DNA from: Sipunculus nudus
Taxonomy: Eukaryota > Annelida > Sipuncula > Golfingiida > Sipunculidae
DNA: 64,000 nt
Direction of reading: 5' to 3'
NCBI GenBank assembly: GCA_026874595.1
Contig: CM049314.1
Span: 71,874,300-71,938,299, forward strand
In this document: positions 34,854 through 45,700 of the stretch, one piece after another
Numbering within the stretch: position 1 is the stretch's first letter
Layout: each line of letters starts with the position of its first letter
The notes under the pieces: model-generated
The model's input: the letters and a program-made list of their open reading frames with translations, nothing else
Told to the model about the DNA's origin: nothing
The model's database searches: none
Translations under genes and position numbers: made by a program

Positions 34854-35610
34854 TAGCTCAGCTGACTATAAGTCATCTGAGCTATAGTCGTGGTCCATTG
34901 TCCGTCGTCCGTCCGTCTGTCTGTCCGTCCGTCCGTCTGTCCGTCCGTCTGGATGTCCGTCCGTAAGACTGGCACGTTTCGACACCGTTGGAACTACGAA
35001 TCTGAAATTCGGCATACAGTTATAGATGTCCCCAAAATCTCCTACCATGCCGAAAATTGGGTCAATAGGACTACGTTCCTTCGAAATATTAAGGAAAAAC
35101 CTCAATTATTTATTAGAAATCTATTTTTACACTTCAGGACTACCTAATATCAAAACCACTCATCTGGTTTTCTTCATATTTACCATGAATATTCCTCTAT
35201 ATAGTTCCTATGTACATGCCAGGAATTAAGTCAGTATATTGTTTAATTTAAAAAAGTTATGGGCCCAAACATAATGGACTTTGTAAAAAAAATCAGGAAA
35301 AAATCACTTAAGACCAAAAGTGTTAAAGGTAGGGACTTTTTTTCAGTAATACAACTTTAATTAATCAAAATTTAATTGTATACCAAATTAGATCAAAATC
35401 TGTTAAATGTTTTTAAATATTGGCAAAAATATAAAATTGGTACCTTAAATTTTGCCCAACTTTGGCCACGGCACGTTTTTTTCCTGTAAGGACTGTGGAT
35501 TTAATTTTCACAGCATGTACACATAAGGATTTAATCTGTTAAAATCTGAAATTTGAAAATATAAGCTGCAAAATTAGGCTAGTTATTGAATTTTTTTAGA
35601 GGCTCTTGTT
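34854..35610 (+). mobile_element. Element B2, compact 757-bp copy
   Basis: The left end TAGCTCAGCTGACTATAAG is identical to that of B1, followed by (GTCC/GTCT)n at about 34900-34965. The body contains 'cccaaaatctcctaccatgc' and 'ttccttcgaaatattaagg'. The right end reads AGAGGCTCTTGTT. It shows the likely minimal size of the family. No coding capacity. Confidence 0.65.
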
Positions 35611-35696
35611 GTATTCCCTTACATTGTCAAGCAGTCCACTTTGATGACTGTAGGTCATTCAGTGCACATCTCTATGCTCCCCAGGCTGTTGGCATA

Positions 35697-36827
35697 ATTT
35701 TAGATGTCCCCAAAATCTCCTACCAAACCGAAAATTAGATCATTATGACTTCGTTCCTTCGAGATATTAAGGAAAAACCTCCGTTTTCCATAAAAAAACC
35801 ATTGTTACACTTCAAGGCTGCCTAATATCAAAACCACTGATTTGTTTTTGATCATATTTAGTATTCACATTCTTTCATACATTTTCTATGAACATACTAA
35901 AAATTAGGTCAGTATTGGGTATTATTTTGAAGTTATGGGCCAAAATATAATGCAGTTTAAAAAAAAAATCAGGAAATTTATTTACTCACCTAACATGAGA
36001 ATTGCTGAACCTAGAGACTTTTTTCAGGAATATAACTTTATTTAATCAAGATTCAATTGTTTACCCAAAATTAGATATGAATTTTGCAATTTTTTCAAGT
36101 TATTTGCATAAATAAAAAATCAATACCTTAAATTTTGTCCAACTTTGGCACTGTTGATTTAATTTTCACAGCATATGAACATAAGGATTTAATCTTTTAA
36201 ATTCTGAAATTTCAAAGAAATTGATTGGAAAGAATAGCTTTTATTCACGTTTTCATACACCATGTCAAGTGTTGTTTACATCTAGCCCACCTAGTAGTAC
36301 AGCCTTCACTTGCTTTATGTAACACACCCCAGGCAGCTTGCCTTGGCTAAGCTTGGCCACTACCAGCAGGCTTCCCCTCTGCACTGCACTCCCCCCCCCC
36401 CCCCCCCCAGATGGTGCATAAACTAGATGAATGTTATTATTTTCTGTATTTGATTCATTCTTATTCTAGGCTATGCTACTTTTTAGATTTTGTATTGTAT
36501 CACCAGGGTTACAATGATTAAAGTGTACATTAAATTGTGTCCACAAAGTGGTGTGTTGCTGTGAAAGTGTGGATGTTCATGAGATAAGTAATTCCTTACT
36601 TCAGAAGAGTAAAAACTTCACCAGGTGTGAAATTGACTTTTAATTCCAGTAATAAATTAAAACTGCGATAGTAATTAGCACAATGATATTGTTTGTCCCT
36701 CATTCAACCAACAGTGTGTATACTTTATTTGAAAAGATGTTTTATTTTATCAAATTTACTGAATCTTTTATTTTATTTTGGTGAATAAAATTAAGCATGT
36801 ACTGAAAACTCCAGTGTGCAAAACTGA
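35697..36827 (+). mobile_element. Element B3, left-truncated copy carrying an empty target site
   Basis: It aligns with B1 from 12660 to 14857, without the 403-bp private segment and without the 658-bp transposon. The (GTCC)n left end is missing. An 18-base C-run at 36391-36408 precedes the uninterrupted CTAGATG site. Right of 36827 homology to B1 stops. Confidence 0.7.
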
Positions 36828-37013
36828 ACACCTATACCCTTTGACTACATATTCTTTTGCTAAGACATTTAAGAAAGCATTAGTTGTGAAACAGAAAATC
36901 TTCATATTTTTGGCTGAAAAAAAAACTGCATGAAAATGTCCTGTTTACTTATTTAAGCTTTTCTCAATATACAAGGCGGAGTCCCCTTCCCATACCCTTT
37001 TCCATATAAATAA

Positions 37014-37721
37014 TCCGTCCCAGTACCGATGTCCGCATGTTTTTTCTGGGTTAATTTTTCATACAAATTAAGCAGTGTAAACCTTTCTTGTCTAAAGGTT
37101 ACAGGAGCTATTCAACCCACTACCTGCGCAAAAAGTAATGCCTTACCTTGCTTTAATTTTGTATGAGACGAATAATCCAATCTATGACAAAACAAGTTAC
37201 AGCGTTTACGACTTATTCCTTGCCTGAGAAATGATAATAAACAAGCTAGTCAAATTTATGACGTCAGTCAATTGAAGGTGACGCGCGACCGATCACTGTG
37301 ACGTTTTTGTGACGTCACTGTTGCCTAAGGCCGTGTCCGCACATTTGTGAAGCGAACTACAGTGCGGACGCAAAGCGGACTACTTCGAGACTAAAGGAAA
37401 CCGGTTCAGTAAAAACCGGTTTAGATGCGAACCAACTGCGGATACGGCCTAACAAACACCAAACGCAGCCAGAGACATGGAAAGTGTACCATGGATCATT
37501 GTATTGTCCAGCAGTGCTGGGAAGACACCATCCACGGTTTTTCAGCATAAATAACGCAAAAGAGTAGCAAAGTAAATACGGTTTTCATGATACATGACTA
37601 CTTTACACAAAATCGGTGGAATATCTGTTTATCGATTTCAGGCCAAAAAGCGTTTTTAAAGAATATTCTTCAAATAATTATTATACGAGAAAAACATGCG
37701 GACACGGGTACTGGGACGGAC
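37014..37721. mobile_element. About 708-bp inverted-repeat element, TA-flanked, containing a nested MITE
   Basis: The left end TCCGTCCCAGTACC, then TGTCCGCATG and a T-run, is mirrored by the right end CATGCGGACACGGGTACTGG and GACGGA. The inverted repeat is about 33 bp. TA flanks both ends if the first base of the repeat is allowed to differ, which suggests a Tc1/mariner-type target. No transposase frame was seen. Confidence 0.6.
37329..37449. mobile_element. 121-bp MITE with TAA target duplication (PIF/Harbinger-like)
   Basis: Ends are GGCCGTGTCCGCA and the inverse of GGCCGTATCCGCA, flanked by TAA at 37326-37328 and 37450-37452. It lies inside the 708-bp element and is therefore the younger of the two. 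An internal hairpin AACCGGT...ACCGGTTT is present. Confidence 0.75.
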
Positions 37722-38479
37722 TATAGATCTATACTTGTGATTACGCCGTTCCACGACCCATGGCCCACCCGTTTTTTGCGAGAGAAAAAAGTGAAGTAAG
37801 ATATCGTAACAAATCGTGCAAAATTGTGTGGAAGAAATATCCGCCTTATTTTCGATCATACATATAAAATTGTACCTTGCATTTTGTTTTCACAATCCAT
37901 TTTTTTTCATGAAATGTAAGATTTTGCAGAGAGGCGCTTATAAACAAGGGGTCAAGGACGTTGCCATGGCTTGGCTGGAATAGTCCATTATACCAGAAGG
38001 GGTGAAATTGTTTAAGTTGTTCCTGTGATGTGGTGACCCATATCGTGTTGTTGACCGTGTTGATCGTTAATTGGAATATCAACACATGTATAAATCCAAT
38101 TTATAATGTTAATTTAATTAGAAGAGGTATAAATGTATGATTGATGAGAGGACAGAGAGCAGATAATATATATATAAAGAATGTTTAACATGTTCACTGG
38201 AAAAAGCATATATAGGCCCAACCTTCCTCCGGGCTGAGGGATATTTGTGAGAAGTCGCGCCTGTTGTAGACCTATACAATATTTTAATCAGGCATGTTAA
38301 GCAGAATATTCATAAGCCCAATCATTGATATTATAAAAAAGTAAATATTTTGTATTTATTGAACATCATTGACATCCTCTGGAACCATTTTATGAATGTT
38401 TTAGCATTCAAACACTTCTTGTATTCATCCTATATCAAATACATAACATGTACTGATAATATATTTTGATTTTGTTAAG

Positions 38480-38480
<1 letters not shown>
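37722..38480. other. Spacer, nothing recognised
   Basis: AT-rich sequence without support for genes or repeats. Confidence 0.35.
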
Positions 38481-38481
<1 letters not shown>

Positions 38482-38528
<47 letters not shown>

Positions 38529-38632
38529 TATCAAATATATATGTTTATGATATATTTTCATTTTATTATATTATTCATTATATATTTTAAGTTTATGTCA
38601 TATATAGAGACATATATATATATATATAAATA
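38482..38632. repeat. (TA)n microsatellite cluster
   Basis: Pure TA at 38482-38524 and a second shorter TA run at about 38608-38628. Confidence 0.9.
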
Positions 38633-38638
38633 TCTATA

Positions 38639-38994
38639 TTAGTGCAGAAACGGGTACCAAATTTTGGACTCGAGTATCCGAGAGGCATTACCCGACTCGG
38701 ACTCGAGTACTCGTTAACATGGCATCGCTGTGAAGATAAAAATGAACATCTGTTTATCGATGCAAAATATCCATAGATTTGACTTCATGACGGCTTAACC
38801 GTATCCCAACAAAGGAAAAGATATACATCCTAAAATTAATTTGACTAGTCTATGTGAAGAGCCCAATGCCATTCTACGATAATGAATAAATAGGCTTACA
38901 GACTGCAAGTAAATTTGCAGTAATATTCAGATATGCATGTACATACAATATTGCTAAATTTTACCCGGACTCGAGTACTCCTTACAGCCCTAAT
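38639..38994. mobile_element. Possible hAT-like MITE with GACTCGAGTA termini
   Basis: The left part has TAGTGCAGAAACGGGTACC and GGACTCGAGTATCCGAG. The right part has CCCGGACTCGAGTACTCC and ACAGCCCTA, which is a mirrored arrangement. Both sides abut TA microsatellites, so no target duplication can be read. The TAGGGCTGTA-type terminus recalls hAT MITEs. Low certainty. Confidence 0.35.
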
Positions 38995-39011
38995 ATATAT
39001 GTATGTTTATT

Positions 39012-39014
<3 letters not shown>

Positions 39015-39079
<65 letters not shown>

Positions 39080-39086
39080 ATATATA
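39015..39086. repeat. (TA)n microsatellite split by the Ginger-like element
   Basis: A TA run continues after the element at 40959-40974, so the element landed inside the microsatellite. Confidence 0.9.
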
Positions 39087-39218
39087 TGTTACAGGCAATT
39101 TGTGAAACCAGGCATTTCGTGAAATGACTGAAATTTTTAGGCATTTCGTGAAATGACTGTTTCACTCAGGCATTTCATGAAATGACTAAAATTTCCAGGC
39201 ATTACACGTAATGACTGT
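39087..39218 (+). repeat. Left terminal inverted repeat of the Ginger-like element
   Basis: Four palindrome-like modules spaced by about 31 bp: two of CATTTCGTGAAATG, one of CATTTCATGAAATG and one of CATTACACGTAATG. They are candidate binding sites for the transposase. Confidence 0.85.
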
Positions 39219-39392
39219 TATTTGGGCCCAGTCATTTCACGTAATGCCTGAATGCTATTTCTTGCAGAATGAGAACACCCATGGTCGGTTGAAAATCAGT
39301 TTATTTTATGTTTCGCTCTCGTAACACAGAATATTGTTTTAAAACAAAGCTTTAATGCAGGAGCACTTTGAAGTGCAATATTTAACCGCTTT

Positions 39393-39697
39393 TTACTTAT
39401 TACTGCATGACAGACTGTTGTGGCAGCGACTGTTACACTTCAGATTTGCCTTGAAACACTGACACCTCCTGGAACTACACTTCTTGAACAAGTCTACACA
39501 CTCTCTTGTTATGTTTGCATACTTCTGACATAGGTGTTTGAGTATGCAGTCGCGGCCACCATGCCCGGTGGCAATGTGCGCTCTCTGGATAACTTCATAG
39601 GTTTCTTGATATGCATACATAGTACAAGGGGGGATCCTCCGGGGACGATCTTTTCCGTATGAGGTTTTCAATATCTCCACACTTGAGGACCTAGTAT
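39393..39697 (-). pseudogene. Integrase remnant of the Ginger-like element, DDE core deleted
   Basis: After an acceptor-like TTTAATTGCAG (before 39697) the frame reads to a TAA at 39395-39393. It contains E-T-Y-E-V-I-Q-R-A-H-I-A-T-G-H-G-G-R-D, then Q-K-Y-A-N-I-T-R-E-C-V-D-L-F-K-K-C. This is the H-x4-H part and the first Cys of an integrase zinc-binding domain, as in KRBA2-like and Ginger-type integrases. Directly afterwards comes a Cys-rich tail, C-Q-C-F-K-A-N-L-K-C-N-S-R-C-H, which in full-length relatives should sit after the catalytic core. About 200 or more residues of core are thus missing. The HHCC match is clear; the position of the tail in relatives is from memory. Confidence 0.65.
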
Positions 39698-39934
39698 CTG
39701 CAATTAAAGTGAATAATAATGTTTGATTAATTCCTAAAATTGAAAAAAAATATATACTATACTTACAATATATTCTATACTTAAGACAAACTGGTGACAA
39801 ACTGTCTATTGTTAATACACAAGGTTTATCAATATCAATTAGATGACCCGCATTTTTTTAATGTGATGCTAGTGATAATTTGAGCAATTAAATAAACGAA
39901 ATAATTTTTTTAAATATTTCACAACATATATCAA

Positions 39935-40015
39935 TTATATATAATATATAATATATAATATATAATATATAATATATAAAATATATATAATTATATAAAA
40001 TATATAATAAATAAA
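39935..40015. repeat. AT-only (ATATA)n run inside the Ginger-like element
   Basis: Pentamer-like ATATA/ATAAT repeats in the intron region of the integrase remnant. Confidence 0.85.
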
Positions 40016-40157
40016 AAGTATAGATAAATAAAAATAAATAACTTATAATCAGGAATTTGGCATTGTTCTCAATTATTTCAGAATTGGAACAAGCAATGTG
40101 TGGTAATGCTAAATTCTAATAAAGTAAATTAAATGTATATAATGATATCTGACTTAC

Positions 40158-40312
40158 TTCTTCCGTATATAGTAGACATGCCTCGAATTGGTAGAAGTGC
40201 TCTGGGAGTCATTCTTCAGCTTATCAATTGTAGAGTTATATTCATCTCTAGGAATCAGATACTTCTGACACTGCGTACTTTTCAAACAATACTTCTCTAA
40301 ATTTAAGTTCAT
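40158..40312 (-). pseudogene. Likely first exon of the Ginger-like integrase gene
   Basis: From an ATG at 40312 an open frame of 51 codons runs to a consensus donor (GTAAGT at 40157-40152). It reads C-Q-K-Y-L-I-P-R-D-E-Y-N-S-T-I-D-K-L, then H-V-Y-Y-I-R-K, matching the usual start of such integrase proteins (a Y-x-I-x-R-x-x-Y motif before the zinc finger). The phase does not fit directly onto the acceptors before the second exon, so a further exon or a one-base lesion lies between. Confidence 0.4.
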
Positions 40313-40429
40313 TAGCCATATTCAATGAGTGAACAAATGACAGCAGTTCAGTTGTCATCAACAAGTGACAAGTGATGACATATTCTGGTCACCTCTTATA
40401 CCCCCCAATCTCAACAGTAAATCACTGGA

Positions 40430-40670
40430 GGATGTGAGCAGATCAAGGTAATTAACTGCTGGCAGACCCGTACTGTGGTTTGGACAGATTGAGCAGATCA
40501 GCGATTCATTATGGCATGTGACCATAACATTCAGCCCTAATGAGCAGATCCCTGGAGAGCATGTGTGTTACCAAACTGACCTGTGACTATGGGCTGCAGA
40601 GATCTGAGCAGGTCAGTTGATTTAGCAAACAGTCATAGTTGATTACCATGATGTAAGCAGATCAGTGGTG
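40430..40670. repeat. Spaced GAGCAGATCA-type motif, five copies
   Basis: GAGCAGATCA or a close variant at about 40436, 40490, 40541, 40607 and 40657, roughly 50-66 bp apart, between the first exon and the right inverted repeat. Confidence 0.55.
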
Positions 40671-40826
40671 AATAAGTGTCATTGACAATGTACACAGCCA
40701 AAATGCATGCATGACCCACTTGTGGTGACTATTTTGAAAAATAAAACACAAGAAATGAAGATTCGGTTGTTACGCTAATTGCCTAAAACACCCTCAGGCA
40801 AAGTGTGTAAAAATGATCACCAAATT

Positions 40827-40958
40827 TCAGTCATTACGTGTAATGCCTGGAAATTTTAGTCATTTCATGAAATGCCTGAGTGAAACAGTCATTTCACGAA
40901 ATGCCTAAAAATTTCAGTCATTTCACGAAATGCCTGGTTTCACAAATTGCCTGTAACA
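40827..40958 (-). repeat. Right terminal inverted repeat of the Ginger-like element
   Basis: It is the exact inverse of the left repeat, with no mismatch found by eye over about 132 bp. Confidence 0.85.
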
Positions 40959-40974
40959 TATATATATATATATA

Positions 40975-43380
40975 CATATTTGAATTATATATTATCTCGG
41001 CATTATGTATAAGCGTCGGGTTCCTCAATAATTTTAGAAAACTTATGAAATTCTCTTCATCTCGAAAGTCACAAGTAGTCGCAACTGTCAGCTTATTATA
41101 TGGCATACATGTGTCAGCACTGGAACTGGTGCACACAGACAGTTTCCAGCCATGAATGAAATTAGTACGCAGGACTTCGTGTATAGTATAACTGGGCCCT
41201 ATATACTACGAGACGAGTCTCTGATTGTCTCTCTTTATATGACCGCTGCATGCAGCGTCTTTCCACAAATCGACAGGCTAGCTTTATACAAAACGGTTAA
41301 ATTGTTATTCATATTCTCACAAAATGAAACGATTGAAACAGCATTGGGCACCTCTGTATAATTAAAAATTGTCAAGTACACCGCTAAGTTGACTAACAAC
41401 AAATAATAAAACTTACGGGCCTTTCACACTGTCTTTCAGGATAGTGACGACCGAGAATATATAATTTCACCACAGCTTCTTGGAGTTATTTATAGAAAGC
41501 TTTAAGCGCAAATAAAATACTCTATTTCCATCGAATATAAGCTTATGCTGGAAGATACCATGCCGAGAATTTTACAATGACCCGGGCGGACAGAAGAATT
41601 AAGATTGACATTCAATTATTGACATTATTAAGGCATAAATGCAGGATTTACTGGATAAACAAACATTGTCCTTGTTATAAAAAAAAGTTGAGTGACATGC
41701 GTGTATTGATCACTGCACCAGGTCTGCCGGGCACGGGAAGGAGATACTTAGACTTAATTTTTTTATACACCTGTTCGATAACAGCCTCTTGGCTGGATTT
41801 GTCGGCATTTGTTATTAACTGGGCAATGGTATCACTGGCAAGGGTTCCAAGCATTCCAAGACAATAAACGTTATGAAATTATTCCATGATATTAAACGGT
41901 AAGATTTATGTACCCTTGTATAAATGTATATGAAATAATTTGGTATTTCAGATTTATGTGGCAATAGGCACAAAGTGGGCTTGATTTTATCTAAAAAATG
42001 AAGCACACCCCTCATTAATCCTATTCAGAGCTGTAGTCTATACAGTTAGCCGCATCTTACATTCTAGAGGCAAAACAACTGTTAATTTCCTGACTAAAGA
42101 GGCCGCAGGCCCTCCAGGCACCATGAGCTAGGACCTGACACCCCTAAAGTGTACACGGGAATGTATTTCCGTAGGAATTTGATGCCTAAATTGTGAAAAT
42201 GACTGATTTAGCAAAAACAGAATACGAACTAATGAAAAATGTTAGGTAAATAAATTTTCATATCCCTCTAATACCGAAAATCCAATATGGCCGCCCTCAC
42301 CCTTGGGAATTATTGAGTGTTGGGAATATAGTGTACTTGCACGAGTAATAGTACGACGTTGTCTTAGGAACTGAATAAGACAGTAATTGCTTTCCTTTTA
42401 TTTGCACTTGAGCTGATGAATGAATGCAGGTTATATTTATTTTTCTGCAGCCTGTGACCCCAAGGAATCCAAGATAGCCACCACTGCAGTCTTAACATAG
42501 AGATAATGTTATTATACTGAAATTGTCTCTTAAAACTTAATGATAATGGATCGATTTTCTACGTCTTTGAATGTGTTGCAACTGAAAAGGAGTTTTTATG
42601 AGCTCAGTGACCCCAGGGAACCCAAAAGGGTGGCCATGGCAATCTTAACATAGAGATAATGATAAAACTTAATGATATTAGATAATCGGACCGATTTATA
42701 CTTTTTTCGTGTTCTGTTAATGGCAACTAACCAGGAGTCGTCGGTAGTTACAGAGGGTATGCAAGGTCAAAGTCAGATGTTTGTACTAATATTTTAAAGC
42801 ATAAAAATATCTTGGGCACTACACTGTCATATGTTATGTGATATGGTGATCAAAAGGAAATAGACCTGATGAAACTGATGCTCGTGATCTCTTTTTTATA
42901 TTGCTGATTCTCTCATAGTAGTATTACATGGTCTAGGTGCCTACCATATTACAACAAAACAAACAATCAATTTGTGTGGTTATATGGAAGATTTTAAGAT
43001 TTCAAAAGCCTTGTTTGTGGTCTTGATACAGAAATATTCATGTCATTTTAAACTATTCCAAGTACTTTGTAGAACAGGGAAACCGTTGTCTGGATATTTT
43101 ATATTTCTTTATAGTTTTTCTGAATATGAGCTGAAACAAGTCTTGTTGTTACAAGTTATAGATAAGGTACTTCTAAAAGCTAAAAGGAGATAAATAATGC
43201 ACACACAAAAATAATCAGCCATATTTGATCAGCAGATAAGAAGGCACATCTGCATATGTAAAACGGCATATGATTACGCATTATTCCTAAAGGAAAGTTT
43301 GTACATTACGGGAATACAAATATCTCTACGGTACACTTGTTGGATAAAACGGACCATGTAGATCCAGGCATAAAAGCCAA
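40975..43380. other. Stretch without a recognised gene, containing a short tandem repeat
   Basis: Two units with 'gtgaccccaagg/gtgaccccaggg' and 'tcttaacatagagataatg' lie at about 42453-42510 and 42606-42662 (period about 153 bp). Other open frames lack support. Confidence 0.35.
42453..42662. repeat. Two-copy tandem repeat, period about 153 bp
   Basis: Both copies contain TCTTAACATAGAGATAATG and a GTGACCCCA.GG start. Confidence 0.6.
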
Positions 43381-43393
43381 CCCCATGGATGGA

Positions 43394-43396
<3 letters not shown>

Positions 43397-43458
<62 letters not shown>

Positions 43459-43537
43459 CTAACCACATTCACCTGATGATCGGGTCGCACCCCGTGAAAC
43501 AGACTGTTGTGAATTAAGTGTTGTTTTTCTCCAGAGT

Positions 43538-43600
<63 letters not shown>
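43397..43600. repeat. Pair of (TA)n microsatellites
   Basis: Pure TA at 43397-43452 and at 43537-43600, the second with one interruption near 43561. Open frames across them are by-products. Confidence 0.95.
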
Positions 43601-43604
<4 letters not shown>

Positions 43605-43609
43605 TGTGT

Positions 43610-43969
43610 GAGTGTGGAGGTAGCCGCCTCCATTTTTAATGCAAACGGAACTACATATATGTACATCTGCAGATTTCTATTCCGGTTTCGGACTAGGTGA
43701 CGGGCAGTCACACGCTTCCTCTCATTTTGTCCTCGCGTTCACCAAGCCCCAGTTACTACTGCAACTGCGGATCTTTGGTGCGTAATCTTCCCCATTCCTG
43801 GGTCACACCACCGAGGATTTCCCGAAAGGCGCACTCGTTTGGGAGTTAAGCGCGGCCGTTAGGCACGACCTTCTCATTATGCCTGGATGGAATCACTGTC
43901 GAGTGTGCATCAACCAGGGGTTGCAAATGTCATAATAATGTAAACCATCAGCTTTTTCAAGTAGTGAAA
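43610..43969. other. GC-richer stretch, nothing recognised
   Basis: The segment 43700-43900 is more GC-rich than its surroundings, and it shares 'atggatggaatca' with the sequence at about 43385. It was checked for 5S rRNA and tRNA signals and none was convincing. Confidence 0.3.
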
Positions 43970-44530
43970 ACTGCCCGCCCCCCTCCCGGCCCTTTGAGTG
44001 CCAACACCTCTCATGTTATTTGATTCTTTTCCCGTAATTTTTTTTTGTTTTGTTTTCAGATTACTTTTTGCTTCCCAAGCAATTAAATTATTTATTGACG
44101 TATGTGTAATTTTCCCGTTAAGATAACATCTAAATAGTTGTATACTTAGGAAGGGGGTCTTTCCTTAATTGCTTCCTGTGTGGTGCAGGGCGCCCAGTCT
44201 TGGTTGGTGTCGAATGTTACTCTTACATGTGCTCTGCCTAGACTGCAGAAGTCATTAAATTTGCAAAGTTAAACATAGTCTTCCACATCAATTATTTAAC
44301 TTTATTTGTTGTTATTTTGTGATTGGTTAACTTGGTAACACATGATTCAACATGTAACATACAATTGAATGTATGGACCGTGCAGTTTACTTCCTAAGTT
44401 TTAACTCGCAGAAATATAAATATTAAAGCTAAGCCCCACTAAGGTTTAACCACATTATCCAAAGACATTAATGGAATAATATTTGTGGAGCAGAAAACCC
44501 TATATTTTTTATGTGAATAAGGCCTCAAAA
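43970..44530 (+). repeat. Dispersed repeat, copy 2 (related to 25000-25730)
   Basis: Blocks appear in the same order as in copy 1: 'ttcttttcccgtaat', 'cagattactttttgc', 'cccaagcaatt', 'cagaaatataaatattaaagc', 'acagaaaaccctatat'. There is no coding frame. Confidence 0.5.
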
Positions 44531-45696
44531 TATTTCTTTTTAAATTGCATAATTAAAACTTTCTCCCTATACAGGAGGCATTATTTATATAAAGGTTTTC
44601 ATATCGTGTGCACAGAGAAATGTTGGGAAGAAAACGTTTGAGGCTTTTATCATGCGATTATACTACCGTATTATTAAAGGTGTTTTGATTCATGAATTGA
44701 CCATTCATTTCAACATATTTATGAATTTAAATGTCTTTAATTCCCCGATATTACCAACGATACCAACGTGTATAACAGGTATATAATAAAGAGTATGATC
44801 ATGCAATAGAGTGTTTCTAAATCAAGGAGGGAACCTTCACCAGAGATCTTCCATTGTGTCTCGAATTCAAGAAGAGCGGCGCAGATTGCCCAATTTAACA
44901 CTTAATCTCTTGCACAGCATCATCGGCCTCCGTAGCTGCATGGTCAACGGTTTCACCAAAGAATTAATATAATAGGGCTGTAGCAGAAAAATAAGTATTT
45001 CCGATGTTCTTACAGACTGTCTCTCAGACATTGCTGTGCCTTAGGATTTAAATATAATACATAATTTCAACCACGTTCAAGATCAATCCATGTTGACTTT
45101 ACCTGCATACATATATAGGGTGACTTGAAACAGTTATCCTTTTATTACATATTCCACTGCCCATCTCAATGTTATTCGAATACGTTCTAAACGTATCTTA
45201 TAACCAGCTGCTGTAGCATTCTGTTTTTCTAAGCACGCGCATCTTCTTGTCAATGCAGACCTGACATTATAATCCGTGGTAGAGGTATCTAAATCTTGAC
45301 GTGCTTGGTCCCGATTATCCGATATTAACCTACGGGGTTCTTAAAAATACATGTATTTGAATTCGCCAGATGCCATTTACATGTACACACTTACATTTAC
45401 AATAACAATAATAATAACTGACCTATTCCCGCCTATATTCAGGTAAACTCAAAAGATATTCAGACAAAGGTTTTTAATGCTCCTCGAAGTGTACCAGGCA
45501 TCTGGAATAGTTAACAGGCCATAGGTTGTTTTAACAGGATCAACGAGGCTGTTTTTATCTTTGTTTTTACTACCCACGCAAATTGATTTCAAAATGTTTG
45601 TTTCGCATAAATACTGTTGGCGATTAATACTAAGCAATAAATCAGGAGAGAATCAGCAATATGTGAAATATGTAACACGTACATCAATTTCATGTT
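44531..45696. other. Spacer, nothing recognised
   Basis: AT-rich sequence without recognised elements. Confidence 0.35.
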
Positions 45697-45700
45697 TTAA

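Larger units (their letters stand above)
39087..40958. mobile_element. Ginger-like DNA transposon, 1,872 bp, with 132-bp terminal inverted repeats
   Basis: Both ends start TGTTACAGGCAATTTGTGAA, and the inverted repeats read identical for about 132 bp (39087-39218 and 40827-40958). Each repeat holds four spaced copies of a near-palindromic module such as GGCATTTCGTGAAATGACT. TATA flanks both sides, ambiguous because the target is a TA run. The minus strand encodes an integrase remnant with the HHCC zinc-binding start and a Cys-rich tail. Known Ginger elements use a gypsy-like integrase, have 5'-TGTNR ends and make 4-bp duplications, and all three points fit. The DDE core is missing, so the copy cannot move itself, but the identical repeats imply recent movement. 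Family call is inference. Confidence 0.7.

Noticed and set aside
38933-39127. Frames with long Tyr-Ile repeats here and at 43274-43711
   Set aside because: They are translations of (TA)n microsatellites.
43700-43900. Possible 5S rRNA or tRNA-like segment
   Set aside because: No A/B/C-box arrangement, no TTCGA loop in context and no cloverleaf could be drawn.
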